A stretch of 64,000 nucleotides of DNA. Origin: Microbulbifer sp. THAF38 (GTDB taxonomy: Bacteria > Pseudomonadota > Gammaproteobacteria > Pseudomonadales > Cellvibrionaceae). Location: NCBI RefSeq assembly GCF_009363535.1, contig NZ_CP045369.1, forward strand, positions 3,855,001-3,919,000, given 5' to 3'. This document shows, piece by piece, positions 1 through 8,011 of this stretch. Both the position numbers and the translations under genes were made by a program. Each line of letters begins with the position of its first letter. The stretch's first letter is position 1. The notes below the pieces were generated by a model. It worked only from the letters and a program-made list of their open reading frames with translations. It was not told the DNA's origin and did no database searches.

Positions 1-571
1 TCTGTATGTTTTTAAACCCAAATTAGCCCCACTGCGCAATCAGTTGACTCCACTTTATATGTTGAGTCTGCGCCTGTTTGAGTTTATTACCTTGTTACAG
101 GTTGCAGCAGTAATCACCAATTCCAATAAGGCGCCAATGATCGGGATTTATAATTTAGTGGCCTTGGGAATTGCTTCGCTGCTGGTTTATCAGCGTTTCT
201 TCGCCAATAGAGCCGTTTGGCCCGATCGTAGGCTGTTTAACCTGTGGGCATTGCACCTCACAGCAATTCCACTTTATATCGCTCTGCTGGCACAAATACT
301 GGAAACCATGTGGCTGCCAGCAATATCTTTTGCCCTAGTGGTGCATGCAACACTACTACTATTCCAGACCCTGAAACCAGGTACTCAAAAGTTACTGAAG
401 CTCTCACTCATGTTGTTCGGCATTGCCGCACTTAAAATTGTGCTTTGGGATATGCAGGATTTTTCTCTGATACAGAAAATTGTGGTCTGTATGCTGGTAG
501 GGCTCTGTATGTTGGGGGCAGCATTCCAGTACCAGAGATTCTTATCGACTAAAGAAGAAAGCACTTATTGA
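1..571 (+). CDS. DUF2339-like membrane protein, 3' part only
   Basis: The frame is open to the left edge of the window, so this is the C-terminal part of a longer protein; TTG 44 and later start codons are internal. The visible part has about five or six hydrophobic segments. It ends with a pattern typical of the DUF2339 C-terminus: a Lys before an Asp-containing turn (ALKIVLWDM), then a last helix and a YQRF tail. DUF2339 proteins are large multi-span inner-membrane proteins of unknown function. An intrinsic terminator follows directly. The family call rests on the C-terminal pattern only. Confidence 0.6.
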   Translation, partial: LYVFKPKLAPLRNQLTPLYMLSLRLFEFITLLQVAAVITNSNKAPMIGIYNLVALGIASLLVYQRFFANRAVWPDRRLFNLWALHLTAIPLYIALLAQILETMWLPAISFALVVHATLLLFQTLKPGTQKLLKLSLMLFGIAALKIVLWDMQDFSLIQKIVVCMLVGLCMLGAAFQYQRFLSTKEESTY

Positions 572-592
572 CATAACTTTTTACAAAATTAT

Positions 593-624
593 AAATGGGC
601 CTCCTAGGCCCATTTAACTTTTTT
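593..624 (+). terminator. Rho-independent terminator after the DUF2339-like gene
   Basis: A perfect 10-bp stem, AAATGGGCCT (593-602) with AGGCCCATTT (606-615), closes a 3-nt loop and is followed by a T-run at 619-624. It lies 22 bases after the stop codon of the upstream gene. Confidence 0.85.
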
Positions 625-1050
625 CATTTCAATAATTAAATAAATAAAAAAACAACTAGCAAATTTATGCATCCATTTAAAAAATCTAGAGAAAACAGAA
701 CCAATTTATCCAATCAGTTAACCTGTTCAACATTTACCCCATAAATTGATAATATCTATCATTAATTACGCCACAAAACTATAAACTGTAAATTTTTCCT
801 ATGAAATTGATAAATTACAGCAAAAAATGTTGCCTCACAGATTGAAACGTATAGAAAATCCGTACTAGCAAGACAACAACACTATCACTCTAGCATTCAA
901 ATAATGAGTCTTTGCTTATATTGAACTGTCTGCTTAAAACCCTATTTTTCCATCAAATCTCTGGAAGCCGGGGTAAGAAAAAATCAAGCTAATAATATTT
1001 ATTGCTTCGAACTTTTAGTGACCAACCAGGCAATATCAGATTGCCAAAAG
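625..1050. other. AT-rich intergenic region with no recognised gene
   Basis: About 425 bases of AT-rich sequence between the terminator and the OmpW remnant. I see no coding pattern on either strand and no structured RNA beyond a short hairpin around 1030-1045 (GGCAAT/ATTGCC). It may be the old promoter region of the decayed OmpW gene. Confidence 0.5.
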
Positions 1051-1052
1051 GA

Positions 1053-1452
1053 GAATTTATCGTTCGCGCCAGCGCCGCGCGGTCGTCCCCAATGACGACT
1101 CCGATACTCTGTATTTAAACGGCAGTGCATTACACTCATTTTTTCAGCGAGCATATCAACCATACGGCGCAGAACTACTTTGGGATTGTACTCGGGGCTG
1201 AGTCACTGGCCAGATGGAGGGTAGATAATTCCTGGGGGCTGGCTGGGGAAGTTGGTACTGGTGTTGCCTTTGGCAGGGACAGCCGCTGGCTGTTCAATAC
1301 GACTATTTGGTACCTTGATATTGATGCTGAAGCAGAGATTCACTTACGATCCGGCCTTAATGTTAGATCCCGCATCCATCTGGATATAGACGTGGATTGC
1401 ATATTGATCCCTTTGTTTCTCCTTGGGGGCTGGATACCACTTCTGAGATCCT
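1053..1452 (+). pseudogene. Decayed OmpW-family outer-membrane protein gene
   Basis: Pieces of an OmpW-like protein lie in order but in different frames. From 1053 one frame reads EFIVRASAAR, the usual first strand of mature OmpW. From 1082 the next frame continues with VVPNDDSDTLYLNG, which implies loss of one base near 1080. From about 1125 a third frame gives the late part of the family, with DNSWGLAGEVG and TTIWYLDIDAEAEI. The final strand, HLDIDVD, then degrades instead of ending in DPW...KF. The middle of the barrel (roughly 100 residues) is missing. The only intact frame here is a 109-residue fragment, so this is very unlikely to encode a functional porin. Confidence 0.75.
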
Positions 1453-1472
1453 AGCCACCCAGTTTTACCCCT

Positions 1473-1524
1473 TTCATTCTGCTAAACAGAATGAACAAGC
1501 CTAAATAGACTAATTTTCATTCTG
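1473..1524. promoter_or_regulatory. Palindrome and repeated half-site upstream of doxX (candidate LysR operator)
   Basis: TTCATTCTG (1473-1481) and CAGAATGAA (1487-1495) form a perfect 9-bp inverted repeat with a 5-base spacer. The half-site TTCATTCTG recurs at 1516-1524. TTCATTCT also occurs at 5271-5278, before the pirin gene of the same cluster. The layout suits a LysR-type activator, and the nearest candidate is the LysR gene at 4234. Binding is inferred, not shown. Confidence 0.45.
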
Positions 1525-1614
1525 TTAAATTTAAATAAACTGCCCCCTAACGACAGCGATAACCCACTTAGAGCACGGCTCTATCGGCCTTTTCACAGTT
1601 TAAGGAGCATTAAA

Positions 1615-2046
1615 ATGACCACTTCTGCTTTATCCACAGCCCAGCCCAGCGCTAACCACAAGCTATTTGCGGGCATCGCAGATCTAAGTGGGCGTATCGG
1701 CCTGGCGGCGATATTCTTACTTGCTGGCGTGAACAAGATTCAGAACTATGAGGGCAGCGCCCAGTACTTAGCCATGGGCGGCCTACCAGAGTTTCTGCTG
1801 CCACTGGTGATTTTGTTTGAGATTGGTGGCGCCCTTGCGTTGATTGTGGGTTTCCAGGTGCGCCTTACCGCACTAGCCTTTGCCGGCTTCAGCTTGCTGA
1901 CCGCGGTAATGTTTCACAATAATCTGTCCGATCAGATGCAGTTTTTGATGTTCTTTAAGAATCTGGCTATGACCGGCGGCTTCCTGGTAGTGGCCGCTCA
2001 TGGTACCGGACGCTTTAGCCTAGACAGACGCAGAAGTACCGTTTAG
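1615..2046 (+). CDS. DoxX family membrane protein (YqjF-like)
   Basis: A 143-residue DoxX protein with four membrane segments (about 25-42, 57-78, 82-100 and 110-128) and the family's early Arg...G...K pattern (GRIGLAAIFLLAGVNKIQ). A clear AGGAG lies before the ATG. DoxX proteins are linked to quinone/thiol redox balance and oxidative stress, though their chemistry is poorly defined. The next gene, 97 bases on, is a YqjG-like glutathionyl-hydroquinone reductase, the same pair as yqjF-yqjG in E. coli, which supports a role in handling quinones or electrophiles. A palindrome lies upstream at 1473-1524. Confidence 0.88.
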   Translation: MTTSALSTAQPSANHKLFAGIADLSGRIGLAAIFLLAGVNKIQNYEGSAQYLAMGGLPEFLLPLVILFEIGGALALIVGFQVRLTALAFAGFSLLTAVMFHNNLSDQMQFLMFFKNLAMTGGFLVVAAHGTGRFSLDRRRSTV

Positions 2047-2143
2047 TAATGTGCCGAACATACGATTACCTTCTATTCGCTTCTACTACCTTACCCTGGC
2101 TGCCTAGAGCCGGTTACCAGCGATACTGATTCAGGAGAAAAAC

Positions 2144-3121
2144 ATGGGACTTTTAGTAAACGGCCAATGGCAAGACCAGTGGTACGACACCAAAGATTCT
2201 GGTGGTGCCTTCAAGAGAGAGGCGGCCCAACTGCGCAATTGGATTACCAGTGATGGCAGCGCCGGACCCAGTGGTAGAGGGGGCTTTAAGGCGGAATCCG
2301 GGCGCTACCATTTATATGTTTCCCTGGCCTGCCCCTGGGCCCATCGCACGCTGATTTTCCGCAAGTTGAAAAAGCTGGAGGAGCATATCAGTATTTCTGT
2401 GGTAAGCCCGGATATGCTCGAACAGGGCTGGAGTTTTAATACCGATGAAGGCAGCAGCGGCGATGCGCTGTTTGGCTATCAATTCTTACACCAGCTATAT
2501 ACCCGCAACAAGGCCGACTACAGCGGGCGCGTGACTGTACCGGTGCTCTGGGATAAACATCAGAACTGTATTGTCAGCAATGAGTCCTCTGAAATCATTC
2601 GTATGTTTAACAGCGCATTTAATGAAATTAGTGGGGATACTCAGGACTTTTTCCCAGAGGACAAACAAGAGGAAATTGAGAACATTAATCAACTGGTATA
2701 CGAGAATATCAACAACGGCGTATACCGCAGTGGTTTTGCCACCACCCAGGAAGCCTATGAACAAGCCTATACTAATTTGTTTAATGCCCTGGATCAGGTA
2801 GAAAACCTTTTAGCCAAGCAGCGCTACCTCGTTGGTGAAGAAATTACCGAAGCAGATTGGCGACTATTCACCACCCTAATTCGCTTTGATTCGGTCTATC
2901 ACGGCCACTTTAAGTGCAATCGCCAGCGTCTGGAAGACTTCCCCAATCTGCGCAACTATGTGCGAGAGTTATACCAGTGGCCTGGTGTTGCCGATACTGT
3001 CGACTTTCACCATATCAAACGGCATTACTATTTTAGCCATACCATGATCAACCCAACCCAGGTGGTCCCGGTAGGACCAGATATCGACTATAGCCACCCT
3101 TTTAACCGCACCACTGGCTAA
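2144..3121 (+). CDS. yqjG: Glutathionyl-hydroquinone reductase (YqjG/Xi-class GST)
   Basis: A 325-residue Xi-class glutathione transferase, the usual length for the family. Such enzymes reduce glutathionyl-hydroquinones to hydroquinones through a catalytic cysteine. The signature LACPWAHRTL is at 61-70, with Cys63 as the predicted nucleophile. The N-terminal thioredoxin-like part is followed by an all-helical C-terminal domain (about 165-290). CAGGAGA precedes the ATG. It probably forms a unit with doxX upstream, and the pirin and LysR genes nearby also match the E. coli yqj/yha neighbourhood. It is cytoplasmic and should depend on glutathione. Confidence 0.92.
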   Translation: MGLLVNGQWQDQWYDTKDSGGAFKREAAQLRNWITSDGSAGPSGRGGFKAESGRYHLYVSLACPWAHRTLIFRKLKKLEEHISISVVSPDMLEQGWSFNTDEGSSGDALFGYQFLHQLYTRNKADYSGRVTVPVLWDKHQNCIVSNESSEIIRMFNSAFNEISGDTQDFFPEDKQEEIENINQLVYENINNGVYRSGFATTQEAYEQAYTNLFNALDQVENLLAKQRYLVGEEITEADWRLFTTLIRFDSVYHGHFKCNRQRLEDFPNLRNYVRELYQWPGVADTVDFHHIKRHYYFSHTMINPTQVVPVGPDIDYSHPFNRTTG

Positions 3122-3281
3122 CCTGCTCTTTTGCAATGGTCACAAACGCCGACTCTCTTTTTGTTGATTGATGACAGCTTGGTAATTCACTGGCATTGAT
3201 CAACAGCTGCTTGCACATTGCCTGCACAATTGCCCAGTAAACTGGTTTTGAGAATAAGCAGTCACAAATAAAGAGAACAAC

Positions 3282-3971
3282 ATGCCAAAAGACTCCGGAG
3301 CCTCTCAATTCGGTGGCCAGCAGACATGGAAATTTAGTCAAGGTGATTACGGCAAAATCACAAAGAAGCATCCTCACACCAAGGGCGGAATCTGTGAGGC
3401 ATTAGCGGTAAGTTGGATTAGCAAAGCACTACAGTCCGGCCTTCAAGATGCTCTTTCCACCGGGGGTAGTATCGATAGCACAAAGATGGCCGTTGTGGCA
3501 CAGCGCTTTGCTTCCATGTATCGATTCAAGTTTATGAATGGTACCGAGGGTCGCCCCAGTAATGCTCATGAAATGATGCGGGAAACAACGCAATATTTAG
3601 TGTCTCAGGGTTTTGAACATTTACGTCAAGTGGGTAATGGGATCGCGACAAAGAAAGTCAGTCCCTCTTTGGATGAGCAATTTACCACGGCATTTGGCGG
3701 CTTTGAGTCCAAAGAATACTTTACCCAACAATCTCAGACACTTTTTTGTATGCTGAGAACGGCAGGAACCGGGTGGGGCCACGCCATGGCATTCCGTGTT
3801 ACTGCAACCACCGATAAAATCACTTACTTTTTCGACCCCAATAAAGGCGAGTTCAAGTTTTTGCGTTATACCCAATTTCGGAAGTGGTATGAGCAATATC
3901 ATCGCCAATCCAGTATTTATCGCACATCGCGCGCAATTGGATTTGACGTGTTTAAGCATAAGGACCGGTAA
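3282..3971 (+). CDS. YopT-type (C58) cysteine protease-like protein
   Basis: A 229-residue protein with the three conserved blocks of the C58 (YopT/AvrPphB) papain-like fold in order: GGICEALAVSWI with Cys38, GWGHAMAF with His167, and FDPNKGEF with Asp185. All three predicted catalytic residues are present. The protein is little more than the catalytic domain, with no signal peptide and no recognisable targeting domain. Characterised members are secreted effectors that cleave host proteins, but no type III secretion gene is visible in this window, so the substrate is unknown. It lies on the same strand between the yqjG-like and LysR genes, 160 bases after yqjG, with its own GAGA ribosome site. 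The family call is fairly secure; the function is not. Confidence 0.75.
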   Translation: MPKDSGASQFGGQQTWKFSQGDYGKITKKHPHTKGGICEALAVSWISKALQSGLQDALSTGGSIDSTKMAVVAQRFASMYRFKFMNGTEGRPSNAHEMMRETTQYLVSQGFEHLRQVGNGIATKKVSPSLDEQFTTAFGGFESKEYFTQQSQTLFCMLRTAGTGWGHAMAFRVTATTDKITYFFDPNKGEFKFLRYTQFRKWYEQYHRQSSIYRTSRAIGFDVFKHKDR

Positions 3972-4166
3972 ATAAAGAACCAACCACCAGTATTTACTAG
4001 CCTTCAACTGAGCTAGTTCACAGTTTGATACGGCACAGGGACGTGCCATCGTCTTGCAGTTTCCTACACCTTCTCTCCTATAAAAGATTTCTCTCTATCA
4101 CTGGCTTCCTTCCCTGAAACAAAGATTCCTTTAAGGTATTCGAGCGTTATCGTCTGATATTTTCAC

Positions 4167-4191
4167 TATTATTCGGTTTGGTCGAATAATA
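4167..4191. promoter_or_regulatory. Perfect palindrome in the LysR promoter
   Basis: TATTATTCG (4167-4175) and CGAATAATA (4183-4191) form a 9-bp inverted repeat with a 7-base spacer, 43 bases before the LysR start codon. It is a reasonable autoregulatory operator. Its core, ATTCG, partly resembles the ATTCTG half-sites upstream of doxX. Confidence 0.45.
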
Positions 4192-4233
4192 AGATATCCT
4201 TCAAGAGAGCATCTATCAGCGAGAGAAAGACCC

Positions 4234-5133
4234 ATGCAAAAAACCACCCTGGAACAATGGAGAATGTTTAAGGCCGTTGTAGATGCCGGCGGCTTTAACC
4301 AGGCAGCCTCCGTAGTTCATAAGAGCCAATCCAGTATTCACCATGCGGTCACAAACCTGGAAAGTGCACTGGGTATCAAGCTGTTTGAAGTAGCCGGACG
4401 TAAGGTAGTACTCACTGAGGCAGGCCGCCTGATGCTGCGCCGTGGCAAGTTCCTGCTGGAAGAGGTCTCCCGTATTGAGGCCATTGCAGACTCCCTCAGT
4501 GATGGAGTGGAGTCGGAGTTACGCATCGCCGTAGATGGAGCCTTTCCGCAGAAAGTGGTCTTCCAGGCTTTAGAAAAAGTGTCGGGAATCTATCCTCAGG
4601 TCAATATTGATATTATCGACACAGTTTTATCCGGCACTAACGAATTAATCCAGGAGGGCCTTGTCGATCTGGGCCTTTCTGCCTTTACCATGGACGATAG
4701 CCTTAATGATGAAATCTGCCGCATTGAATTTGTTGCCGTCGCTCACAAGGCGCACCCATTACTCAGGTTTGAGCGTGAGCTGACATTTGAAGATCTTAAG
4801 TCCTACCGGCAAATTATTGTGCGAGATTCGGCGGTGCAGACAAACCGGGATTCCGGCTGGCTAGGGGCGGAACAACGCTGGAAAGTGGGCAGTTTGCGTG
4901 CCTCTCTGGATTTAATCGCACAAGGTATGGGATATGCCTGGCTGCCTATGCCACTGGTGGCGGACTTACTGAATGACGGCACCCTGAAACTACTACCATT
5001 GAAAAAAGGCGGGGCGCGCTCGACCAGTTTTTATTTAAACTTCAAAGATCAGGATAAGTTGGGACCCGTGGCTCGTGAGTTTATTGGAGAGCTCCGCCTG
5101 CTCACCCTGGAAATGCCGACTTCTGAACAATGA
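4234..5133 (+). CDS. LysR family transcriptional regulator (YhaJ-like)
   Basis: A 299-residue LysR regulator with an N-terminal winged helix (about 4-62, including FNQAASVVHKSQSSIHHAV) and a periplasmic-binding-protein-like effector domain (about 90-290). Its place between a yqjG-like gene and a pirin (yhaK-like) gene matches E. coli yhaJ, which is known to activate yqjF in response to aromatic nitro-compound products. By analogy it probably senses a quinone- or aromatic-derived signal and controls doxX, yqjG and the pirin gene. A palindrome at 4167-4191 suggests autoregulation. The effector is unknown. Confidence 0.85.
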   Translation: MQKTTLEQWRMFKAVVDAGGFNQAASVVHKSQSSIHHAVTNLESALGIKLFEVAGRKVVLTEAGRLMLRRGKFLLEEVSRIEAIADSLSDGVESELRIAVDGAFPQKVVFQALEKVSGIYPQVNIDIIDTVLSGTNELIQEGLVDLGLSAFTMDDSLNDEICRIEFVAVAHKAHPLLRFERELTFEDLKSYRQIIVRDSAVQTNRDSGWLGAEQRWKVGSLRASLDLIAQGMGYAWLPMPLVADLLNDGTLKLLPLKKGGARSTSFYLNFKDQDKLGPVAREFIGELRLLTLEMPTSEQ

Positions 5134-5270
5134 TGTCGGTGAATTTTTCCTCAATCCATTCTTCCCTCTATTCTTTCCTCCTCTCTACTCTTTCCTTTTT
5201 CATTCTTGCTTTTTCTCTCACCTCTTTTAGCGGGAGAAGGCGCATAAGATAAGCTTTTCACTAAACCCCA

Positions 5271-5325
5271 TTCATTCTAAAAGAGCGAATTTACAGTCCA
5301 TTTTTAACTGATATTTATTCAGTCT
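5271..5325 (+). promoter_or_regulatory. Possible LysR half-site and dyad before the pirin gene
   Basis: TTCATTCT at 5271-5278 repeats most of the half-site found twice upstream of doxX. Further on, ACTGA and TCAGT flank seven bases around 5308-5324. Both sit within 115 bases of the pirin ATG. Control by the neighbouring LysR protein is an inference from shared sequence and position. Confidence 0.3.
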
Positions 5326-5382
5326 TCCGCCAGCTATCATGGCCCTAACACTATTTATTACCTCACAGATGAGGATTAGGCT

Positions 5383-6078
5383 ATGTACTACTTCAGACCT
5401 TCACAGGAACGTGGGCAAGCCCGTTTTGGCTGGCTAAACAGCAAACATACCTTTTCTTTTGGACACTATTACGATCCCAAACATATGGGATTTTCCGCGC
5501 TACGCGTAATCAATGATGATACGGTGATGCCTGGAGCCGGATTTGATACTCACGGACATCGGGATATGGAAATTATTTCCTATATCCTTCAAGGTGCGAT
5601 CGAGCATAAGGACAGCGAGGGTAACCGCTATGTAGTACCAGCTGGTGAGATCCAGAGGATGAGCGCAGGTACCGGTATTACCCACTCGGAATACAATCAC
5701 TCAAAGTCAGATCAGCTGAAGTTCCTGCAAATCTGGATTGAGCCAAACCGCCGGGGTGTGCAACCCAGCTACGAACAGAAGTCGATCACACAGCACGGTA
5801 AGTTGACCGCTCTGGTGACCCCCGGTGGAAGAGATAATACCCTTTCCATACATCAGGATGCCAGTTTATACCGCCTACAATTAAATACCGGGGAAACCAT
5901 TACATTAGACGCTCTTGAGCGCCCCGGCTACTTACATGTCATTGATGGCGAAGCCAGTGTAAATGATAAATCGATACTGGCATCGGGAGATGGTCTGGGT
6001 CTATTCAAAGAAGAGATACAACTTCAAGCTGCAAGGGATGGTATTACCGCACTGTGGTTTGATCTGCCTGCCAACTGA
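5383..6078 (+). CDS. Pirin family bicupin (YhaK-like)
   Basis: A 231-residue bicupin. The N-terminal cupin keeps the pirin metal ligands: His57 and His59 in DTHGHRD, and His101 and Glu103 in GITHSEY. The opening (YYFRPSQERGQARFGWL, then HTFSFGHYYD) is characteristic of the short YhaK/YhhW group. Related pirins have quercetinase or redox-sensor activity. It is cytoplasmic. GAGGA lies ahead of the ATG. With the LysR, DoxX and YqjG genes it completes a yqjFG-yhaJK-like set. Confidence 0.9.
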   Translation: MYYFRPSQERGQARFGWLNSKHTFSFGHYYDPKHMGFSALRVINDDTVMPGAGFDTHGHRDMEIISYILQGAIEHKDSEGNRYVVPAGEIQRMSAGTGITHSEYNHSKSDQLKFLQIWIEPNRRGVQPSYEQKSITQHGKLTALVTPGGRDNTLSIHQDASLYRLQLNTGETITLDALERPGYLHVIDGEASVNDKSILASGDGLGLFKEEIQLQAARDGITALWFDLPAN

Positions 6079-6228
6079 GTTTGGCTCTAGCATCCAACAG
6101 CAAGCGCACTACAGATTGTTATTGATACTTTGTTGTTTAACTCTCAATAGACGAGGTATCTCCTTTTTTAGTCACCCGTTGTGTTCACCAACACTATGTG
6201 TTCCTCACCCAGCTGAGTTCCTAAAGAG

Positions 6229-7371
6229 TTATTTAATGGCATGAGCGATAAAACGCTTGACCTCATCAATAGGCTGCGGCTCCTTTATTGCCGGGCTAAT
6301 AAATTGCGGTGCACGTAGATAACCTTTATCGATCAATCGAGAAATAAGAGGCAGACATTCTATCGAGACCTTACCGGCCATCAGGTTATTGAAATCCTCG
6401 CGGGTTTCCATCGCATTTAACATCTGATGAAAACCCTGTAGGTAAAGATAATCCTTGGTAAAGCCACCGCCTCGATAAACCCGGGTAGTAATCGTAAAGG
6501 CCAGGTTTTCTTCTACCTGATATTGTTCTTTAAGCAGGATAAAAGTGCGCTTAAAGTCTCTATCTTGCAACATGGATTGCACCGCAACCACCCGCAGTGC
6601 CAACACTTTTAATCTCGGTAAGGTGAGATAACCGGCCAGGTATTCACACAGGATTGCCAACCCTTCCTGGGAGGTTGTATTGACCGGACAGCCAAGTTCA
6701 AGCACTCTCAGCGGTTGACTACGGGCGTTTAGGGTCGTCACCAGGTGGACCCCTAATTCGTGATGTGCTAGGGCGGATACCTCTGTTTCTGAGACACTGG
6801 CATGGGAGTTGATTTTTACCGTACTGCCAGCGACCAAGGCATTGGCGATCATGCGATCATCGGTGCGGATATCGTAGGTGTAGCCCTGTCGATTGGCAAA
6901 GTCACTGAGAAAACGCATCATCTCATCGGCATTGAAAAAACGATCAGCACTGGGTTCAAGATCATCGGGCAAATGCAAGATAAAATCTGCGTTGTTAATA
7001 TCTTTATCCGTTGGCTCACCAAAGTAACGCAGGGAGTCATAGACAAAGTCCGCTGTGCCTACGGAGCGAAACTGGTCCAGTTTGTCGACATATGACTCGA
7101 CAATATCGCTATAAAGCTGGGTTAAATCCTCATCTGGCAGAGTCTCGACTGGAAGGGCATAGAGTGCTCGCTTACGTTGGAATATTTCTACTTCGTGTTC
7201 GGCGTAAACAAACTGTGGGTTAGTGGAAAAATTTGTAGAGAAAAAATCCTGTTTTTGTTCCCGAAAATTTTTTGGTTCAATAGCAGAGAGAATTTCTACC
7301 CCGCGCACCAATTCAAATAATTTTTGATCAAGGGCTTTTAATTCAGGATGTTCACTGGGAGATTGATGCAC
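6229..7371 (-). CDS. QEGLA-motif metallopeptidase-like protein (DUF1704)
   Basis: A 380-residue protein of the 'flavohemoglobin expression-modulating QEGLA motif' family (DUF1704). The motif TSQEGLA is at about 233-239, and the preceding HHELGVH (203-209) gives an HExxxH zinc-site pattern. The same pattern occurs in eukaryotic tubulin tyrosine carboxypeptidases of the MATCAP group, so a metallo-carboxypeptidase activity is plausible. The frame opens with GTG at 7371. It lies 166 bases downstream of the GNAT and RimK-like genes on the same strand, which suggests a peptide-modification function for the trio. The substrate is unknown. Confidence 0.85.
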   Translation of the reverse strand: MHQSPSEHPELKALDQKLFELVRGVEILSAIEPKNFREQKQDFFSTNFSTNPQFVYAEHEVEIFQRKRALYALPVETLPDEDLTQLYSDIVESYVDKLDQFRSVGTADFVYDSLRYFGEPTDKDINNADFILHLPDDLEPSADRFFNADEMMRFLSDFANRQGYTYDIRTDDRMIANALVAGSTVKINSHASVSETEVSALAHHELGVHLVTTLNARSQPLRVLELGCPVNTTSQEGLAILCEYLAGYLTLPRLKVLALRVVAVQSMLQDRDFKRTFILLKEQYQVEENLAFTITTRVYRGGGFTKDYLYLQGFHQMLNAMETREDFNNLMAGKVSIECLPLISRLIDKGYLRAPQFISPAIKEPQPIDEVKRFIAHAIK

Positions 7372-7537
7372 GTTTTCAGCCTTTATCGTTAAATTTTATG
7401 GTCGAAAATGGGGCCTTTACCAATTGTTACTATCAGGATTTCAGACACCCAACCCTCTCATGCTTATATAGCCATTGTCCACCCGGCATAGCGAGGCGCC
7501 ATGCCGATTTCAGGTTGTCCTCACTCGTCTTCCAGAC

Positions 7538-8011
7538 TCAGACTTCCTCAGTAGCTACCAACACACATACCATGCGTAAAGCATCGCATCCGTTCTCATA
7601 GTAACCTGGAAGCTGGGCTTTGATTTCAAATCCGCTGTCCTTATAAAGCTTTTGCGCAGAGTGATTATTGATAACCACTTCGAGTTGCCAGTATTTATAG
7701 TTATTACAGTTTAAGTATTTTTTAAATGCTTCGATCAATGCCCTGGCGAGCCCCTTACCGCGGTACTCCTGCCGTACCGCAAGAGAATAAAGACGCGCCG
7801 GGCGAGGTAACTTGGGCGTCAGACAAATTCCATAACCAACGATAACACCCTGAACTTCTAGTAACAGACAGCAGGCTTTTGCCTTTATCAGCAAGTAGCG
7901 CATTTGCCTTCTATTCAATAGATCTGTAGTAAAACTGTCATGCTCAATAGAGAGCAGATGATTTAGATCACCGATCTGTGCTGGGCGAATAGAGCATTGT
8001 TCCACAGGCAT
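7538..8011 (-). CDS. GNAT family N-acetyltransferase
   Basis: A 157-residue single-domain acetyltransferase. The acetyl-CoA-binding motif A is visible as RQEYRGKGLARALIEAF near 85-100, and the later NNHSAQKLYKDSGFE block is typical of RimI-like enzymes. It starts immediately after the stop of the RimK-like gene (TAG then ATG with no gap), so the two are translationally coupled. The acceptor is probably an amino group on a protein or on a peptide made by the neighbouring ATP-grasp ligase; that link is inferred from coupling only. Confidence 0.88.
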   Translation of the reverse strand: MPVEQCSIRPAQIGDLNHLLSIEHDSFTTDLLNRRQMRYLLIKAKACCLLLEVQGVIVGYGICLTPKLPRPARLYSLAVRQEYRGKGLARALIEAFKKYLNCNNYKYWQLEVVINNHSAQKLYKDSGFEIKAQLPGYYENGCDALRMVCVLVATEEV

